This document shows positions 13,975-16,320 of a stretch of DNA of 16,320 nt, in pieces. Every line of letters begins with the position of its first letter. The first letter of the stretch is position 1. A model generated the notes under the pieces. It was not told the DNA's origin. It did not search any database and saw only the letters and a list, made by a program, of their open reading frames with translations. The stretch is from DAOTWP01 sp034435675 (GTDB lineage Bacteria; Chloroflexota; Anaerolineae; Aggregatilineales; Phototrophicaceae). The position numbers and the translations under genes were made by a program. The DNA lies in NCBI GenBank assembly GCA_034435675.1, contig DAOTWP010000009.1:1-16320 (forward strand), in the 5' to 3' direction.

Positions 13975-14823
13975 TCAGCGTCCCCACAACACACTGTAAT
14001 ACGGGTGGTTATGATCCACCACGTTGATGACACCAGGCTGAATGCCGCGTGCCTGCAAATTCGCTACAAGGGCATTATACACCAGCAGCTTTTGTGGCAT
14101 ATCCGTGCCGCTGCCAAACCACGCCTCCCAGCCGCCGGGATCTGCAAAACCCAAACCATAGTCGGGATGATAACGCAGTACCGGGACATCCGGGATCAGG
14201 GCGACCAGTTGCAGGGCACCCTGCACCACCCCGACCGGAACTGTATCATTCGGACCCAGCGGAGTGGTCAACTGCGGCTCGGCGATGACCCGTGGCAGAC
14301 CGGGGCGGTCATCGCGTTGGCGCATCACCCGCCCTTGCAGGTCAATCCACCCCGCTACGCCTGCCTGCTCCCAGACCAACTGCGGTTCACGCTCGCGCAC
14401 GACAATCTGCACCATATTGGGGGGCCAGCCAAGCACCACTTCCACGCCCGCTACCGTTGGGGAACGCAGAATATTTTGCGCCACCTGCTCTGGGTTAACC
14501 CAGAAGATGTGCATCTCCGCGATATCTGCCAGCGCGAAGATTTCCTCCTTGGTCATTGTGCTCAGCCCGCCAACAGCAATACTGCGCACATAAAAGATGT
14601 CCGCCGACATAAACATCAGCAGCAGCGCCACCAGCCCAACGGACATCAGCCCGCTGACCAGCCGCCAGCTTGTAAAGCTGCGCCCGCGCGTGCCGTGCTG
14701 CACCGCCGGGCGATCGGCAGCATGTTCCTGCGCCAGCGCCCCGTGCCAGATGGCAGGCGCACGGCGATCACGGGCAGCGCGTACTGCCCGCAGTCGGCGT
14801 CTTTCGCGTGATGATGATGCCAT
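13975..14823 (-). CDS. ftsQ: Cell division protein FtsQ (DivIB type)
   Basis: This bitopic divisome protein of 282 residues links early and late division proteins, usually with FtsB and FtsL. A basic cytoplasmic N-terminus (1-53, rich in Arg) leads to one membrane helix (about 54-73, LVSGLMSVGLVALLLMFM). The POTRA domain follows (about 76-144), including VRSIAVGGLSTMTKEEI and NPEQVAQNILRSPTVAGVEV and then VVREREPQ. The remaining extracellular part (145-282) carries WIDLQGRVM, typical of FtsQ. The ATG at 14823 follows AGGG by 5 bases. The gene is separated from murB by 154 bases with a likely promoter, and ftsA begins 7 bases after its stop. The overall sequence is divergent, as is usual for FtsQ, so the name rests on topology, POTRA motif and position. 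Confidence 0.93.
   Translation of the reverse strand: MASSSRERRRLRAVRAARDRRAPAIWHGALAQEHAADRPAVQHGTRGRSFTSWRLVSGLMSVGLVALLLMFMSADIFYVRSIAVGGLSTMTKEEIFALADIAEMHIFWVNPEQVAQNILRSPTVAGVEVVLGWPPNMVQIVVREREPQLVWEQAGVAGWIDLQGRVMRQRDDRPGLPRVIAEPQLTTPLGPNDTVPVGVVQGALQLVALIPDVPVLRYHPDYGLGFADPGGWEAWFGSGTDMPQKLLVYNALVANLQARGIQPGVINVVDHNHPYYSVLWGR
14489..14504. promoter_or_regulatory. 16-base perfect palindrome inside ftsQ
   Basis: TCTGGGTTAACCCAGA is a perfect palindrome whose core GGGTTAACCC recurs at 14929-14938 upstream of ftsQ. The codons (Trp-Val-Asn-Pro) explain it without a regulatory role, so operator function is only a possibility. Confidence 0.25.
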
Positions 14824-14852
14824 TGAACCCTGCTGCTACCCCACCGTCAAGA

Positions 14853-14880
14853 ATTGTACCGCAACATTTGTAACAGTAAA
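14853..14880 (-). promoter_or_regulatory. Probable promoter of ftsQ-ftsA
   Basis: On the minus strand TTTACT (14875-14880) and TACAAT (14853-14858) are separated by 16 bases. The start would be near 14846, leaving a leader of about 22 bases before the ATG at 14823. This would let division genes be transcribed apart from murC-murB. Confidence 0.5.
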
Positions 14881-14886
14881 ACCGGA

Positions 14887-14990
14887 TTCTCAGGGTTAGA
14901 ACTTTCACCTGTACACCTGCGCATAAGCGGGTTAACCCCCTTATTCAGGCGAGCGTTTACTCGGAAGGCACAAGTTCTCAGGGTGTGAAC
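14887..14990. repeat. Pair of near-identical 16-base direct repeats between murB and ftsQ
   Basis: TTCTCAGGGTTAGAAC (14887-14902) and TTCTCAGGGTGTGAAC (14975-14990) match at 14 of 16 positions and have starts 88 bases apart. The second overlaps the murB stop codon. They flank the region upstream of the ftsQ promoter and might be a protein-binding pair or a small duplication. Confidence 0.5.
14929..14938. promoter_or_regulatory. GGGTTAACCC palindrome upstream of the ftsQ promoter
   Basis: This 10-base palindrome lies about 50 bases upstream of the predicted ftsQ -35 element. The same 10 bases occur inside ftsQ at 14492-14501. Confidence 0.3.
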
Positions 14991-15895
14991 CCTTCGCCGA
15001 GGAATTCAATCTCAGGATGCAGCAGCACGCCGCTGTGCTTGAGCACGGCTGCCTGCACCTGCTGCACCAGCGCGTAATAATCGCTCGCCGTTGCCCCACC
15101 CGTATTGATGAAGAAGTTGGCGTGTACCGGCGACACCTGCGCGTGCCCGATGCTGAAGCCTTTCAGCCCTGCTGCTTCGATCAGTCGTCCGGCATAATCG
15201 CCTGGCGGATTCTTGAAAATGCTGCCCAGGCTTGCCCCCGGCGGCTGCGTGCGCTTGCGATAGGCGATGTTCTCCTGCATACGCGCTCTAATCGTGTCCG
15301 GGTCACCCGGCGGCAGTGCCAGCGTTGCCAGCAGCACCAAAAAGCGGCGATCTGCCCGCGCCTTCAGGCTGCTGCTGCGATACCCATACTGAAGGTCGGC
15401 GTTGGTCAGCAGTTGCACACCGCGTGCGGCTTCCAGCACCACTACATCACACACCGCCTGCGCCATGTCACCGCCGTGCGCCCCGGCATTGTTGATGATT
15501 GCGCCGCCCACTGTGCCGGGCACGCTGACCGCCCACTCCAAACCCGCCAGCCCCTGTGCCGCGCATTTATGCGCCAGAATATGCAGGCTTGTGCCCGCCG
15601 TCGCCGAAACACTGCGCCCGTCGTGCCAGTCGCCAAACTGTACCTCGGTCACCATGTTGACGACCACCAGCCCGCGAAAGCCATCATCAGCCACGAGCAG
15701 GTTCGCCCCACCGCCGATGACCCGCACCGGGATGCCGGTCTTCCAGGCAGCGCCGACCACTTCAAACAGTTCGTCCGTACTGTTCCGGGCTATGTAGACG
15801 TAATCTGCCGGTCCGCCCAGCCGCGCCGCTGTATATTTCGCCAGCGGTTCATTACGCAGCAGGTGCTCGCCCAGCTTTGCCAACAACGTGTCCAC
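14978..15895 (-). CDS. murB: UDP-N-acetylenolpyruvoylglucosamine reductase
   Basis: This FAD enzyme reduces UDP-GlcNAc-enolpyruvate to UDP-MurNAc with NADPH, the second committed step of peptidoglycan synthesis in the cytoplasm. It has 305 residues, the length of the shorter (Bacillus-like, type II) form. FAD-binding motifs are GGGANLLV (61-68) and SVPGTVGGAIINNAGAHGG (124-142). The catalytic residues are visible: Arg173 in YGYRSSSLK, Ser225 in SLGSIFKNP (proton donor), and Glu295 in HPEIEFLG. The start is GTG at 15895, read as Met, with AAGGGAA about 6 bases upstream; it lies 10 bases after the murC stop, so the two are one operon. Downstream, ftsQ follows after 154 bases. Confidence 0.98.
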   Translation of the reverse strand: MDTLLAKLGEHLLRNEPLAKYTAARLGGPADYVYIARNSTDELFEVVGAAWKTGIPVRVIGGGANLLVADDGFRGLVVVNMVTEVQFGDWHDGRSVSATAGTSLHILAHKCAAQGLAGLEWAVSVPGTVGGAIINNAGAHGGDMAQAVCDVVVLEAARGVQLLTNADLQYGYRSSSLKARADRRFLVLLATLALPPGDPDTIRARMQENIAYRKRTQPPGASLGSIFKNPPGDYAGRLIEAAGLKGFSIGHAQVSPVHANFFINTGGATASDYYALVQQVQAAVLKHSGVLLHPEIEFLGEGFTP

Positions 15896-15905
15896 CGCGT
15901 TCCCT

Positions 15906-16320
15906 TTATGTACGCCGCGCTGCTAAATAGTCTACACCAACCTGCGGTGCGTCGCCTGCGCTCAGCAGCACAATTACTGCCGGCGGCTGCACACGCGCCA
16001 GCAGCAGTTGGGTCGTGCCCACCAGGCTGCCGGCATGTCGCGCGTCAGGATGCCGCAGCGCCGCCGCCACCCCCGCGCCATCCACACCGGGCACAGGCTG
16101 TTCACGCGCCGCGTAGATGTCCATGACCAGCACGTGATCGGCAGCATCAAACGCCCGCGCATAGTCGTCAAGCAGCGCCGCCGTGCGGCTGTAGGTGTGC
16201 GGCTGCCACACCGCCCAGATTGCCTGCCCCGGAAAACGCGCCCGTGCCGCTTCCAGCGTCAGGCGTATTGCGGTCGGATGGTGCGCGTAGTCGTCCACCA
16301 CCGTCACGCCGCCCGCCACC
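15906..16320 (-). CDS. murC: UDP-N-acetylmuramate-L-alanine ligase, C-terminal part
   Basis: This is the last 137 or so residues of the ATP-dependent ligase that adds L-alanine to UDP-MurNAc. The frame runs off the right edge of the window, so the N-terminal and central ATP-binding domains are not seen (the family is about 450-480 residues). The visible part is the C-terminal ligase domain: VVDDYAHHPTAI (the conserved DDYxHHP motif), then VWQPHTYSRTAALLDDYARAF, split by its key residues QPHTYSRT, then LVMDIYAAREQPVPGVDG. The TAA stop at 15906-15908 is 10 bases before murB. A valine GTG at 16317-16319 is an internal codon, not a start. Confidence 0.97.
   Translation of the reverse strand, partial: VAGGVTVVDDYAHHPTAIRLTLEAARARFPGQAIWAVWQPHTYSRTAALLDDYARAFDAADHVLVMDIYAAREQPVPGVDGAGVAAALRHPDARHAGSLVGTTQLLLARVQPPAVIVLLSAGDAPQVGVDYLAARRT

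Noticed and set aside
13968..14033. N-terminal extension of FtsA into ftsQ
   Set aside because: The family start is MRDLVVGIDVG at 13967; the extension reads through the end of ftsQ and has no homologous sequence type.

Overview
The window looks like chromosomal DNA of a GC-rich bacterium (roughly 60% GC by eye). I think it is a member of the Chloroflexota, probably Anaerolineae-like. This rests on the gene order murC-murB-ftsQ-ftsA-ftsZ, the Thr/Pro-rich linkers of the exported proteins, and a secreted-protein type I associate with that phylum. It is an inference from style, not from a marker-gene comparison. No rRNA, tRNA, CRISPR array, transposase or prophage gene was seen. Coding density is high, and no gene-free stretch exceeds 300 bases. 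The longest are 5663-5949 and 9680-9933, which hold promoters and inverted repeats.

Layout. (1) 1-1150, plus strand: the 3' part of a 2-oxo acid dehydrogenase E2 gene, with the subunit-binding and catalytic domains; the lipoyl domain lies outside the window. (2) 1223-5662, minus strand: an envelope/regulation block. Read in transcription order it holds a Thr/Pro-rich lipoprotein, a TPR-like cytoplasmic protein, an ECF sigma factor, and a membrane protein with LysM and SAF/CpaB-type domains that overlaps the sigma gene by 4 bases. (3) 5950-6819, plus: a membrane protein joining an FHA-like domain to a thioredoxin domain. (4) 6970-8373, minus: dihydrolipoamide dehydrogenase (E3), the partner of E2-type enzymes, with its own promoter and a leader hairpin. 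(5) 8516-9679, minus, and 9934-11136, plus: a divergent pair encoding a secreted protein with a FecR-like segment and a secreted seven-bladed TolB/PD40-type propeller. (6) 11360-16320, minus: a division and cell-wall (dcw) cluster, murC (partial)-murB-ftsQ-ftsA-ftsZ, with probable promoters before ftsQ and before ftsZ.

How the genes fit together. MurC and MurB make UDP-MurNAc and its first peptide extension. FtsQ, FtsA and FtsZ build the divisome. E2 and E3 belong to the oxidative decarboxylation of 2-oxo acids, but here they are about 5.8 kb apart on opposite strands. The least ordinary parts are the sigma factor/LysM-SAF pair (a candidate envelope-sensing signalling unit) and the FHA-TM-thioredoxin fusion. 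Several compact inverted repeats sit at convergent gene ends and may be dispersed palindromic repeats or terminators.
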